NCBI GenBank assembly: GCA_035772735.1
Contig: JASDFA010000001.1
Span: forward strand, 79,014,001-79,078,000
Length of the DNA: 64,000 nt
DNA from: Datura wrightii
Lineage: Eukaryota > Streptophyta > Magnoliopsida > Solanales > Solanaceae
Direction: 5' to 3'
Both the position numbers and the translations under genes were made by a program. The notes under the pieces were generated by a model that did no database searches, had not been told where the DNA came from, and was given only the letters and a program-made list of their open reading frames with translations. Below, piece by piece: positions 33,915-45,395 of this stretch (its first letter is position 1; every line of letters begins with the position of its first letter).

Positions 33915-34152
33915 GTAATTTTTTATTATAAAGTGTTGCCATAGAAAACTCTATGGTAACGGTTCCAAAACCGTTGTAATATAACCTCTATTGCAACAGT
34001 TATATCACAGTAGCAACACTTGTACCGCTAAATCATATCATTAGAGTCGAACCTTTTAGCAACGGTTTAAATCGTTGTGATAGAGGTCTATTGCAACGAT
34101 TTCTGAACCGTTGCTATAAAGTCCATTGCCATAAGCCCAATTTCTGGTAATG
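33915..34152. repeat. Right terminal and subterminal repeats of the CACTA element
   Basis: AACCGTTGCAATA-type motifs recur in both orientations (GCAACGGTT, CCGTTGTAAT, CGTTGCTATA), and the element ends TTTCTGGTAATG. The terminal inverted repeat is CATTACCAGAAATTGGG read inward, a changed form of the canonical CACTACCAGAAA. Confidence 0.85.
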
Positions 34153-35426
34153 GTATGACCACATCCTTCTCCCTTATTTCAATACAACCCATACTCACAT
34201 CAACATTCTACCTCCAACCATAGAAAACACACAAAATAGATCCCTACACAATTCATTACACTTGAAACACCATAGCAACATATTAAATTCACGGCTTTCG
34301 ATCACCGTCCCGTGAGTTCTTAACAATATTACAATAAGATTTCTCCACCCAAACTTCCACACACACAAAAAAACTTGGATAGAAACTTGCCACACATGAA
34401 GAGATGTTCTTATCCTCTTTTTCTTGTAGTATTAAAGAGCCTAAGTATACTTCACCAAAAAGAGAAGAAGAAAGAAACCTTTTAAAATTTCACATAACTT
34501 ACGCATTCAACGTGGGGAAGGGGCTATCATATTTCCTCAACTCCTCACCACATGTTACCTTAGATATATGTAGTAAGTTAGTACCAAAATCATGGTATTT
34601 TAACTTAAGTCAATCTTGGAGAAAGCTAAAATTTCTCAAGAACTCTTAATGAGCAAAGGGGGGGCTATTTGGAGCTTAAGAGGGAGGAGAGAAAACTTAC
34701 AATTTTTTTTAGGTTTTTATCAAGTATAAAAGTGAGTACTTTTTGGGATAAATATGAACTTATAAAGGGTCATAAACAACCACCTCATTTGACCCATTTT
34801 GGACCTAAAATGGGTCAAGTATTTGGATCAAATATTGGGTCAAGTTTACCTTTAATTTGGGCCTCAAATTAGTCCAACTTGTGGTTGACTTTATCTTCAT
34901 TTTTGGGCCACAATTTAATCAACTTTGGTGGATTGTTTGTACTTTATTTTGGTCCACCACTTTGTCAAGTAGGTGATGTATCTACTTGGCCCTTTAAGCA
35001 TATCTTTTGGGCCTTAACTTGTACTTCTTTTGGGTCCTAACTTGTACCTCTTTTGGGATTTACCTTGTTGGGATGTTTTTGGCATATTTGATACCATTAT
35101 GTTGGGGAAACTTTAAGCTTCATTTGGAATGCTATTAGATCCAAATAATCCATGTAGTTGCTTCCCCGTATCGGCCCTCGTCACTTGGTTCATTTAGTGA
35201 GGTAGGTGATGTACCTACTTATCACCTTTTCACTTGAATGCATCAAGAAAGTACCTTAATTATTTTGACCCACTTCCAAACATTTACCCTTAGGCTTAAA
35301 CTTAAAAATGATACACATTTTGCCATTTCAACTCTTGGCCCAAATATCATCTCATCATCTCAAGCTTAAATGTCTTCGTCAGTATTAACTTTTTCGTATA
35401 TGTGCTAAAAAATATGGTGTTTAACA
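34153..35426 (-). repeat. 3' LTR of Ty3 element G, proximal part
   Basis: The LTR starts (minus) TGTTAAACACC at 35426, preceded by polypurine tract AATAGGAGAAGGA (35427-35439), and runs to the CACTA insertion, resuming at 19011. From about 34790 to 35060 it carries a loose array of TTTTGGGTC-CAACTTG/TTTGGGCC motifs next to a TTTATAAG TATA-like site near 34756, again repeats just upstream of the promoter. Confidence 0.8.
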
Positions 35427-35820
35427 TCCTTCTCCTATTAGGATCATTCATCTTCAAATGAGTAAAATGGGTATAAAACTCGATTCGTTAGGATTTCTAA
35501 GAATTTCGGTAGAGTTTTCTTGATAATTTGGACTATCTAAAAACCTGAAACTTAGTAAAATCGAACCTATATGCCTCACAAAGTGATACAACAATATCCA
35601 AATAATTTAACAACCAAAATAATTATATCATATTGCCATACGAAATACATAATTTAAACAAGTTTACTTACTTTACTTTCTCAAACTTCTCATCTCATTC
35701 TTCTAAGTTTCTTTAACCTTTTAGCTCGGAAACAAATGGAGGTATTTAACTTTCATTTCTTCTTCAGCTTCCCATGTCACTTCTTCAATGTTATTGTTCT
35801 CCAAAGTACCTTCATGGAGG
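35427..35820 (-). pseudogene. Ty3 element G, polyprotein 3' end
   Basis: On the minus strand the stretch next to the solo LTR reads KVLWRTITLK and CSS/AEEE-type residues ending near 35700. This matches the tail of plant Ty3 polyproteins (VKVLWRN-VEE-TWEAE-M). It is the continuation of 37514-38019, split by the solo LTR. Between the stop and the polypurine tract lies about 250 bp of non-coding sequence. Confidence 0.65.
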
Positions 35821-37513
35821 TGATAATGCTCAAATTCACACTCCTGACAAACTATAAAGTGGACGTTTTCAATAAAGAACCCAACAAAGAGGTTGGCGTC
35901 GAACCCACAGGGAATATGGTAAGAACAAGACTAATATCGGTATTTAAGCTTTTTGGTATGTTATCTCCAAATTGGGGGGTTTATAGAAAAATAATTGTAA
36001 AACAAGAGTGAAAATCAGTTTTTATTTATCAAGATTTGCAATTAACTAGGGTAAGTGTTCCCCATAGGTTCTTAACTATTTCGGGTTTACACTCATGATC
36101 TATCCTAATATTTACTTATAGAACTAATAACTATGATTCATCCAAACAACTGGTTCGTCCCTATTGAATGACTATACTCAATCACCGGGTTAGGTCTCAT
36201 GAGCGATTTCAAGTTAACTATTATCAATTTTTTCTAAATTAACTATCCTGGGACCGCAACTCAAGTTATACAATGATCATAAAAATCAATGCTTTGTTGT
36301 AATTCTCTTTTCCTAATCTCCAGGTTTAAGCAAATAAAGAATTCAGGTAAGTCCTAACGTTGTGCTTCATTAAGAAACAATAAAGATGAAGAGAATACAA
36401 TACAAGCGTTTAACATTAGTCTCGAATCACTCTGTGTAACCGTAGCTCGTTAATCAACCATGGTTCGCATAATCCTAGTTATGGAGGTTTTAGCTTTTCA
36501 TGATTGTAAGATTATGATTAGTAATCCTAGACAAACGCATAACTAAATACTTATAACGATGATTGATAGAAAACCTGCTTTGCATATTGCAAGAAAAAGA
36601 TGTTGAAATATTCAAGAACAATTGAGAAAATCCAAGTTTTGATCTGAAGAATTGCTCTCCAATATTATCAAAAACTAATTACAAACTTGATAATAATCCT
36701 CCTCTAATCAATTCTGACCAAATCTTACCGATTCTGAACTAAAAGAAACCTAAAAAGTTTTTATACAAATAATAAAATCCTTTTCCTAAGTTAATAGGGA
36801 AATAACCAAATCTAGTGCCGACACATCCTATGACTCCTCATATGACCCGTAATAGGATCATACGGGTCATGCCTTGTCTCTTACATCTTGGCTTCTACAG
36901 AATTTGCTAAGTGTTGGCATTTGGTACGACTCATAACATGATCCCACGAGTCATACAATCAAGTCGTGGTTTGGTTCTGACAAATTTGGCATCTTCTGAA
37001 GATTTCTACGAGTGTCTTGGTACGCCTCGTACCTTGCTCCTATGGCTCGTAACAGCTTGTCATATCATGAGATCTGCCAAGTCCCGAAAATCACTGAAGC
37101 TTTCCACGCCTCCTGGTACGGGTCGTAGGTAGATGCTACGATCTGTAGGTGCTACCCCTATCAGGAGACTTCAATTGTGCAAATTTCTCTGAAGTATTCT
37201 ATGACTCAAGTTACGGCTCATACCAGGATGGTACGGCTCGTACTGAGAGTCATACTTTACCTTTTCCTTGTACCAATCTTTTGGGCTTTTCCACGAGTCT
37301 CAGTACGACTCATACAATCTTGGTACGAATCGTATTGAGATCAATACTTGGCCTCTATTTTGCACTTTTCTGCAATTTTTGCACATTTTCGTTCCAACAC
37401 CTATTTTTCCTGAAAACAAAGTAAAAGTACCTCATATACATATAAATACACCTAAGTCCATGCTATTTTTCCAGTTTTAAGTGTCGAAAGTGCTATAAAC
37501 TCACAACACATCA
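35821..37513 (-). repeat. Solo LTR (1693 bp) with ACGACTCGT array
   Basis: The ends are TGAT...ATCA with the 5-bp duplication GGAGG on both sides (35816-35820 and 37514-37518). The minus strand has TATAAAA at 36759-36765 and, upstream at about 36815-37335, many TACGACTCGTACC/ACGGGTCAT motifs. Removing it rejoins the integrase C-terminal region of Ty3 element G. It resembles the LTRs at 27705 and 58812 in layout but not in motif type. Confidence 0.9.
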
Positions 37514-38019
37514 GGAGGCTATCTCTTTAGTCCTCAACTTTCGAAATTGATTATCAAGGATAGGGACATGAATCTCTTGTAAAATAATCTTCTAAATATG
37601 CACATCTTCTACTAGGGTAATACAAGAGGGATCTTCTATGAATTTCCATAACATTGACACATGAAAGACTAGGTGGTCTGCCTCTAATTCTGAAATCAAC
37701 TCTAGCTCGTATGCCACTTGGCGTATTCGTCAAAGGATTTTTTTAACGGTCCTATATATATTGGGCTAAGCTACCCTTCGTACAAATCTCATAAGGCCCT
37801 TCATTGGCGAGACTTTTAGGGACACCTAATCATCAATATTAAACTCCAACTCCTGGCGTCGTGGATCTGAATATGACTTCTGCCTACTTTGGGATATTAG
37901 TAATCATTCTCTATCAACTTTATCTTTTTTTTTTGGCTTGATGGACCAAATCAGATCCTAATAATTTAGCTTCTCCAATGTCAAACTAGCCAATTATAGA
38001 TTTATATTTCTACCTATAT
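37514..38019 (-). pseudogene. Ty3 element G, integrase C-terminal region
   Basis: The minus-strand translation with frameshifts gives EFNIDD.VSLKVSPMKGLMRF, then RIRQVAYELEL, HLVFHVSMLWKFIEDPS and DVHI. This is the C-terminal integrase segment of plant Ty3/gypsy (GD-V-LKVSPMKG-MRFG; VAYEL-LP; VHPVFHVSML-K). It ends abruptly at 38020 where another LTR begins; upstream pol is missing here. Confidence 0.8.
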
Positions 38020-38095
38020 TGTCACACCCCACACCCGAGCAGGAGTGATCGGCACGGTACCACACTTGACCGAGTGAACCTTGAATTAATCTAAC
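38020..38095 (-). repeat. Old LTR C, 3' terminal fragment
   Basis: TGTCACACCCCACACCC begins an LTR end on the minus strand. After 76 bp the LTR is interrupted by the element at 38096-43831 (target duplication CTAAC) and continues at 43837. Confidence 0.75.
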
Positions 38096-40746
38096 TATCA
38101 CACCCCAAACCTAGAGGGGTATGAGTGGCACTCTGTGCTGCACCTAATCGGGCACATCCTGCCACACATGTATCTATGACAAGCCAGAATCAACAAGTTT
38201 CGGGATCACAACATCTATAAGATCAGAGTAAAGCGATACAAACAGAAGCTGACTAACCAACCAACAAGGAGATATACAATATGCCATCAAGGAAACAAGA
38301 CAAAAAATCTATACAACCGGGACCTCCTGGCCTACAACAACAGTGCTACACCTACAACAGATATCTATGAGCCTTTGAGTATAATAGATATCTATGAGCC
38401 TCTATGAGTATAACAAAAATCAACTATCCGTGACAGGGCCACGAACTACCCATAATACAAACATTTGGAAACTCCGGAAGACTTGGAGCCTTACCAACTC
38501 AGCTGGAACTCCACTCAGCGACCAATGACTCAATCTGCCTGCCGATCAACATCTGTAGGCATGAATGCAGCGCCCCAACTAGGGCGTCAGTACGGAAATG
38601 TACCGAGTATGTAAGGAGGAATGATAACGTGATTCAGAGTACAAATCAACAGGCATACAAAATATCAACAAGAAGAAAGTCAAAAATCAAGTAAATAAAT
38701 AGGACCTAACTAGTCCACATAAGCCTGGCAAGTCTGGCATAATAAGATAAACAAATAAAGAGATAATCAGTCGACACCTAGCCGATACGACTCACCTGTA
38801 ACCGCCTGTACTTACCTACGTCAACTCTAGGCCCCTCAATGATCTCAGCCATCACCAATATATCTAGCATCCACAGCTACCAAACAAACATAATGCAAGA
38901 CAACAATACAGAACAACCACCACAGAATAATACAACAGGGTACACACAAATATACCATATCACATCCCAAACTTGCCAGGGACACATCTCATGGTCTTAC
39001 AGGTCTAATGACATGTACTGGAAAGGTGCACCGAAAACTCTCAATGACCCCACACTCGCAGTACGGTCACTGGTGTGTCAGAAAGCACTCAACATCCATA
39101 TACTAGTCTCACAACATGCTGTACAAGGCTCAAGTATGCTGGAATAATTCAAAAGCTGTTACACTCGCATATACAATCCAATAAAAGAAACCATTACGGA
39201 ACCGGCTACACCAGCTACTCTGGTCGGCTGCGCCTCAGGCTCAACCCCTATGCTGGACTGAACTCGACAGCCATGGGTATCGCCGAGCCCTCAGAGGCAA
39301 CCATATCAACAAACAGAGCACAAAACATATATACAACAAGATAGCCACACATTTGGAACACAAAATATCCCAGTCCAATTACCGTTATTATACAATTTAT
39401 TCTTAAACTCTATACGCCTTTTTATTCCTTATTAGAATACCAAATAGCTGAATGATCATAGCTTATCAACTCTATCTCCCCGAGCTTTATATATGTCACT
39501 AAAGGATGCCACAATTTACACCAATCCTTTGAACATACCGCAAAAGGATAACCGCTAACCATCCAATTAGAGTCCCAACCAATCCTATAACGCAACTACA
39601 ACCGACACCTTACAACATACTATCATCGCATGACCACCGACTAACTAACGCCCAACTTCATGGCCTCAACTTTGAGGGAAAGACCACGACCCCAATAGCC
39701 CCCAAACACACCTATGCAAGAGCTATACAAAAAGTAACAACATGACAATTTAAACCATATGACAAAAATACGATTGAAACAAGAATCATGCCAAAAAAAG
39801 AAATGGAAACCTTAACATACCACAATTTAGCAAACCCTAAGATAAACCAAATTCAAGATACAACCATCAAAAACATGCTGGCTTAGAGCAGCCTTCCAAT
39901 GTCGAAAACGTAGCTACCAGATTCGATAAGAAAACAACACAAATTGAAGCTTAACTGACAAGATTTCTATGAATTTTAATGGTAGAATTTCAAAGTTAAT
40001 GACTCACCAATACTACACACTTCTAATCATCCTAAACAACTAAGTAGAGGAGCTTACCAACCAGTCCAAGAAGAGGAAGCCACTAAAACTTGCCAAAACA
40101 TCGACAAACGGCGACTATACGTAGCTATTAACTTTTTTGGCACCAAATTTACCTTGGGACAAGGTTTCTAACCTTATAATTACTTAGAAAAAGTAAAGGA
40201 GGCTTAGGAGAGAGTTTGGGACGAAATTCTTCTGGAAATTTTGGATAATAACTCAAAAAACTGACCAAGTAGCTTATGTAGGTAGCCATCGGCTCAGTAG
40301 CAATGTGTCATGCTACCAAATATTTCTCATGAAAATGCAAATATTTTCATGCCGCCATCGTGGAGCCCATCTGGTCCTCGCCGCCTGCCTATGCAGTCTC
40401 CTGAAAATGCAAATATTTCTCTACTTCGAAGTCGTATTAGCGAATGATTTAATACGTTGTAAACTAGACTCATAGACCTTGAATGTGATAGGTTGTAGGC
40501 CCCCTAGTTCCTTATACATTGAGAGAAAAACCCTGAGACATTTGATCCAAATATTAGAGAATCTCAAGAAGGAAATTTGCAATAACTTTTGCCAAATTTC
40601 GTTCTACAACTTGATCGACGTCCAATCTTAAATACGATCATAGAGTAATTCAAATACCTTATAACACTTCCTTATTATCCTATTAAGTATACTTAGCCCT
40701 ACCTCAAAAGTACGGATTTATTTCTCAAATTATATAGGGTGTTGCA
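38096..40746 (-). repeat. 3' LTR of the non-autonomous element (2651 bp)
   Basis: It runs (minus) from TGCAACACCC at 40746 to GGGGTGTGATA at 38096. Near 40310-40400 it carries the GCCATCGTGGAGCC/GTGTCATG module upstream of a TACATAAG promoter-like site. Confidence 0.88.
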
Positions 40747-41191
40747 TCCTTCCCCCCTTAGAGACATTCCTCAAATGTTGGACAATACGCACGATTTCAA
40801 TCCAAACACTATCATGACATGCTATAGCCTCACACAATCATGAAACTCTTGGGTCTACCACAAACAACTCCACATGAAACAACTTTGCACCTTATCGAGG
40901 TGTGACACAAAAATCAAAATTAGAATCTTACCTGCCGCTGTGTCAAGCCACTGGTTGGCTATAGTCCATCATGTTGCAAGTATCCCTCCACAAGTCAGCA
41001 AATGTGAGACTAGACCTAACTCCTACAATAGTTGACATATCACACGATTTCAATTCAGAAAGAAGGGTAACAATCCTAAATGTCCTTTGTCCTTCTATTT
41101 ATACTACACTACGCAATCCACACATAAACAAGACTCTACTAGACACAGGCTCATAGACTTCCTAGGAAACTAACTGCTTTGGTACCAAGTT
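40747..41191 (-). other. Interior of the non-autonomous element, no coding sequence
   Basis: From the right come the PBS (41176-41187) and a leader with GTGTCTAGTAGAGTCTTGTT, shared with other Ty3 leaders here. Then comes non-coding sequence, and the polypurine tract at 40747-40759. No gag or pol is detectable. Confidence 0.8.
41176..41187 (-). promoter_or_regulatory. Primer binding site, tRNA-Met type, two mismatches
   Basis: The minus strand reads TGGTACCAAAGC against the usual TGGTATCAGAGC, four bases after the LTR end at 41192. Confidence 0.75.
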
Positions 41192-43831
41192 TGTCAAACC
41201 CCAAACCCCGAGGGGCATGATTGGCACCCTGTACCGCACCTGATTGAGCACACCCTACCACACATGTAAATATAATATGCCAGAATCGATGAGGTTTGGC
41301 ATCACAACGTCTATAAGATTAGAGTAAAGCGATAGAAACAAAAGCCGAATAATAAACCAACCAAGAGATATATAATAGGCCATCAAGGCCACAAGACAGA
41401 AAAATATATACAACAGAGCCCTCCTGGCCAACAACAACAATGCTATACCCATAAATAGATATCTACGAGCCTTTATGAGTATAACAGAAATCAACTGTTC
41501 GGGATAGGGCCCCGGACTACCCATAATACAAACATCTGGCAACTTTGGAAGACTTGGAGCTTTACCAACTCAGTTGGAACTTCACTCAGTGACCAAGGAC
41601 TCAATCTGCCTGCCGATTATCGCTTGCAGGTATAAATGCAGCGCCTCGACTAGGGCGTCAATACGGAAATGTACCGAGTATGTAAGGCAAAAAGATAATG
41701 TGATTCAGAGTACAGATCAACAAGCATACAAAATATCAACAGGAAGAAAGTCACAAATCTAGTAAATGAATAGAACCTACCTGGCCCCCATAAGCCTGGC
41801 ATGTCTGACATAATAAGATGAAATGAATAAATAGATACTCAGTCGATACCTAGCCGATATGACTCAGCTGTAACCCTCTGTACCACATAGAACCCATCCA
41901 AACGTCTTACCTATATCAACTCTAGGCCCCTCAATGACTTTAGCCACCACCAATACATCTAGCATCCACAGTATGAAACATACATAATGCAAGACAACAA
42001 TACAAAACAACAACCACAGATTAATATAACACGGTACTCACAGATATACAATTTCACAACCCGACCTTGAGGGGGACACACCTCACGGATCACCTACTAG
42101 AAAGGTGCACCGAAAACTCTCAATGGACCCACACTCACAGTACTATCACTAGTGTGTCAAAAAGCACTCAACATCTATACACTAGTCTCATAACAAGCTG
42201 TACAAGGCTCAAGTGTGCTAGAATAATTCAATAGCTGTTACATTCACATATACAATCCAACACAAACCCAACCATTATGGAGTCGGCTACCACAACCACT
42301 CTAATTGGCTACTCCTCAGGCTCAACCTCTATACTAGACTGAACTCGACAACCATGGGTACCTCTGAGCCCTCAGAGGCAACCATATCAACAAATAGATC
42401 ACAACAAATATACAACAAGATAGCCACACATTTGGCAACATAAAACATCCCAGTCCAATTACCGTTATTATACAATTTATTATTAAACTCTAGGCTCCTT
42501 TTAATTCCTTATTAGAATATCTAATAGCCGAAAGATCATAGCCTAGCAACTGTATCCCCCCAAGATTTATATATTTCACTAAAGGATGCCACAATTTACA
42601 CCAATCCCTTGAACATACTGCAAAAAGGATAGCCTTTAACCAAGACAATTAGAGTCCCAACAAATCCTACGACGCAACTACAATCGACACCTTACAACAT
42701 ACTATCATTGCTCGACCACCGACTACCTAACGCCCAACTTTACGACATCAACTGTGAGGGAACGACCACGACCCCAATAGCCCCCAAACACACCTATGCA
42801 AGAGCTGTACAACAATTAACAACACAACAAATTTAAACCATATGACAAAAATATGATTGAAATAAAAATCATGCCAAAACAAAGAAATGGAAGCCTTAAC
42901 ATACCTTGATTTAGAGAACCCCGAGCTAAGCCAAATTCAAGATACAACTATTAAGAACATACTGTCTTATAGTAGCCTTCCAGTGTCCAAAATGTAGCTA
43001 CGAGATTCAACAAGAAAACAACACAAAATGAAGCTTAACTGACAAGATTTCTATGAATTTTAATGGTAGAATTTCCAAGTTAATGACCCACCAATACTTA
43101 CAAACTTATAATCATCCTAAACAAATAGAAACTAAGAATAGAGGAGCTTACCCACTAGTCCAAGAAGAGGCAGCTAAACTTGCCAAAACATCGGCAAAAC
43201 GACGACTATACATAGCTATCAACTTTTCTGGCACCAAAATTACCTTGGGACAAGGTTTCTAACCTTATAATTACTTAGAACAAGTAAAGGAGGCTTAGGA
43301 GAGAGTTGGGGTCGAAACTCTTCTAGAAATTTTGGATAATAACTCAAAAAACCGATGAAGTAGCTTATATAGGCATCCACCGCCTTAGTAGAAACATGTC
43401 ATGCTGCCAAACATGCTGATTTGGTGGTGTGACACGCTGCTATCGTGAAGCACCTCTGGTCCTTGCTGCCTGCTTGCGCAGTCTCATGAAAATGCGAATA
43501 TCTCTCTACTCCGCAGTCATATTAGCGAACATTTTAATACGTCGGAAACTAGACACATAGACCTTTAATTTGATAGGTCGTAGGCTCCCTAATTCCATAT
43601 TGATTGGGAGAAAAGATCTGAGACATTTGATCCAAATTTTAGAGAATCTCAAGAAGGAAATTTGCGATAACGTTTACCAAATTTCATTCTACAACTTGAT
43701 TGACGTCCAATCTTAAATATGATGATAGAGTGATTCAAGTGCCTTATAACACTTCCTTCTTAGCCTATTAAGTACACTTATTCCTACCATGAAAGTACGA
43801 ATTTATTTCTCAAATTATACGGGGTTTTACG
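41192..43831 (-). repeat. 5' LTR of the non-autonomous element (2640 bp)
   Basis: It is collinear with the partner LTR over its whole length, with scattered substitutions. The start has decayed from TG to CG. TATA box TATATAA lies at 43365-43371 (minus), with the GTGACACGCTGCTATCGTG module at about 43427-43445 upstream. Confidence 0.88.
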
Positions 43832-43836
43832 CTAAC

Positions 43837-45395
43837 CTTGCATTAATCTAACTATAATGGTGCTGCACTTGACTAAGTGACCGACATTATAAAAAGAAAG
43901 AAGGTACACACACCAACCTAAAGATAAGTATACAATAGGCCTACAAGTCCATAGAATGGAAATGAAAACCTAAACAAGGGGCCTTTCGGGCATACACCAA
44001 TATATAACCACAACGAACATCTATGAGCCTGTATGAATACAATAATAATCAAATGATCGAGATAAGGCACCGAACTACCCATAAATGAACAACTGGAAAC
44101 TTTGGAATACTTGGAGCTTACCAATTCAATTGGAACTACACTCCGCGACAAGAACTCAATCTGCCCGCCAATCAACACCTGCAGGCTTGAATGCAGCATC
44201 CCGACTAGGGTGTCAGTATGAAGATGTATTGAGTATGTAAAGTGGAAATGAAAATAAGATACAAACTTCAAATCCATAAGTTAAGAAGAATAAAAATAGG
44301 AAATACAAAGATATTTATAGAAGGAAATCGGAAGTCAAGTAAAGAAAATTGAACCTACCTGGCCCTCATAAGCCTGACAAGTCCAAAACAATAAACAAAT
44401 GGACGAACAAATGGCATCTAGCTGACACAAGTCATCTATTCCCACCTGCACTACACATGATCCATCTAACCGTCTTACTTAACTCAACGCTAGGCCCCTT
44501 AACGACCTCAACATCACCAATTCACATGCTCAATCATAGATAACAAAATAGTGGTGACATAGAAAACACAAGTCATAAGAGACCAAAAACAATACAAAAC
44601 AATCCACAAGTTAACATCCACGATCCAACCTTGCTAAGGATACACTTCATGGCCTTACAGGTCTAACAATATGTATAAGTCGAGTGAGTAAGAGTAAATA
44701 TCGACAGCTATACACTCATTGTATGGTTACTAGTGTGCTGGAGTAACTCCACATCCTATACACTAGTCTCAGGACAAGTTGTACAAGACCCAAATGCACT
44801 AGAGTAAACATCATCCATACACTCGCATGTACAATACCAACACACGTTGGCATTAGCCCATCATCAAATCACAAGCCCAACTATTTCAAACCCGGTTTTC
44901 ACAACCACTCTGGTTGGCTACGTCCCTGGCTCAAACCCTATGCTAGAGTAACTCGACAACCATGGGCACTGATGAGACTCCAGGAAAGTCAATTCACACA
45001 ATCACTTCCAGTAACACAACAACAAGATTATATATCCAAAATAGTTTATAACACAACCAAACAAACCCAATTCTATCAATGAAACCCACACGATTACCGA
45101 ATCAAGTTTAAAAATACGACCATCACAACCATCAAGAGTATCCACGCTATACCATCAATTGTAGATGACCCTCAGTCTCCATCCACACAATAAACCATAA
45201 TACCAACCCATAAACATTCCAAAATAGCCCCAAGTGCGAACGAAAATGTCACAACCAAGGTCACAAAATACGTTAAATTCTATGCGTTCTATCATCCCAT
45301 CTGATGTGTCAGAAATTTATGACACATCTTTGCTTCATTTCATATCATTTTGCATGTCTTTAGAAGCTAGATTAAGTGAAAACTAACCTCATTAT
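43837..45395 (-). repeat. Old LTR C, main part
   Basis: The sequence is a diverged relative of the LTRs at 38096-43831 (same blocks, such as CCTCATAAGCCTG-C and CTCAACAACCATGGG-type text). It joins 38020-38095 once the inserted element is removed. At 45395 it meets the plus-strand LTR of another element, so its own 5' end may be missing. No gene is seen. Confidence 0.7.

Larger units (their letters stand above)
19012..34152 (-). mobile_element. CACTA (En/Spm) transposon carrying host gene fragments, 15.1 kb
   Basis: The left end reads CACTACTGGAAAATAGG and the right end, reversed, CATTACCAGAAATTGGG; 19 of the first 25 bases match. GTAT lies immediately outside both ends (19008-19011 and 34153-34156). 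CACTA elements normally duplicate 3 bp, so one extra base may be chance. Inside are subterminal GCAACGGTT repeats, a TNP2-type transposase remnant (32459-27440) and a Ptta/En/Spm-type gene remnant (about 24450-22300), both minus. Host fragments of GH17 glucanase, ACC oxidase, DA1-like peptidase and phytocyanin are also present. The element sits in the 3' LTR of Ty3 element G and is itself interrupted by a solo LTR (27705-29245). It is not autonomous as it stands. Confidence 0.92.
38096..43831 (-). mobile_element. Non-autonomous LTR element, long LTRs and 445-bp interior
   Basis: Two LTRs of 2651 bp (38096-40746) and 2640 bp (41192-43831) flank only 445 bp of interior. CTAAC is duplicated on both sides (38091-38095 and 43832-43836). 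The interior has a PBS, a leader and a polypurine tract (AAGGGGGGAAGGA, 40747-40759) but no coding sequence. It needs enzymes from a related autonomous Ty3 element. It is either a deletion derivative or a true LARD/TRIM-like family; the intact PBS, PPT and target duplication show that it moved as a unit or was deleted afterwards. Confidence 0.9.

Noticed and set aside
38839..39344. Plus-strand frames of 102 and 89 codons
   Set aside because: They lie entirely within an LTR of a minus-strand element, are not conserved in the partner LTR and match no family.
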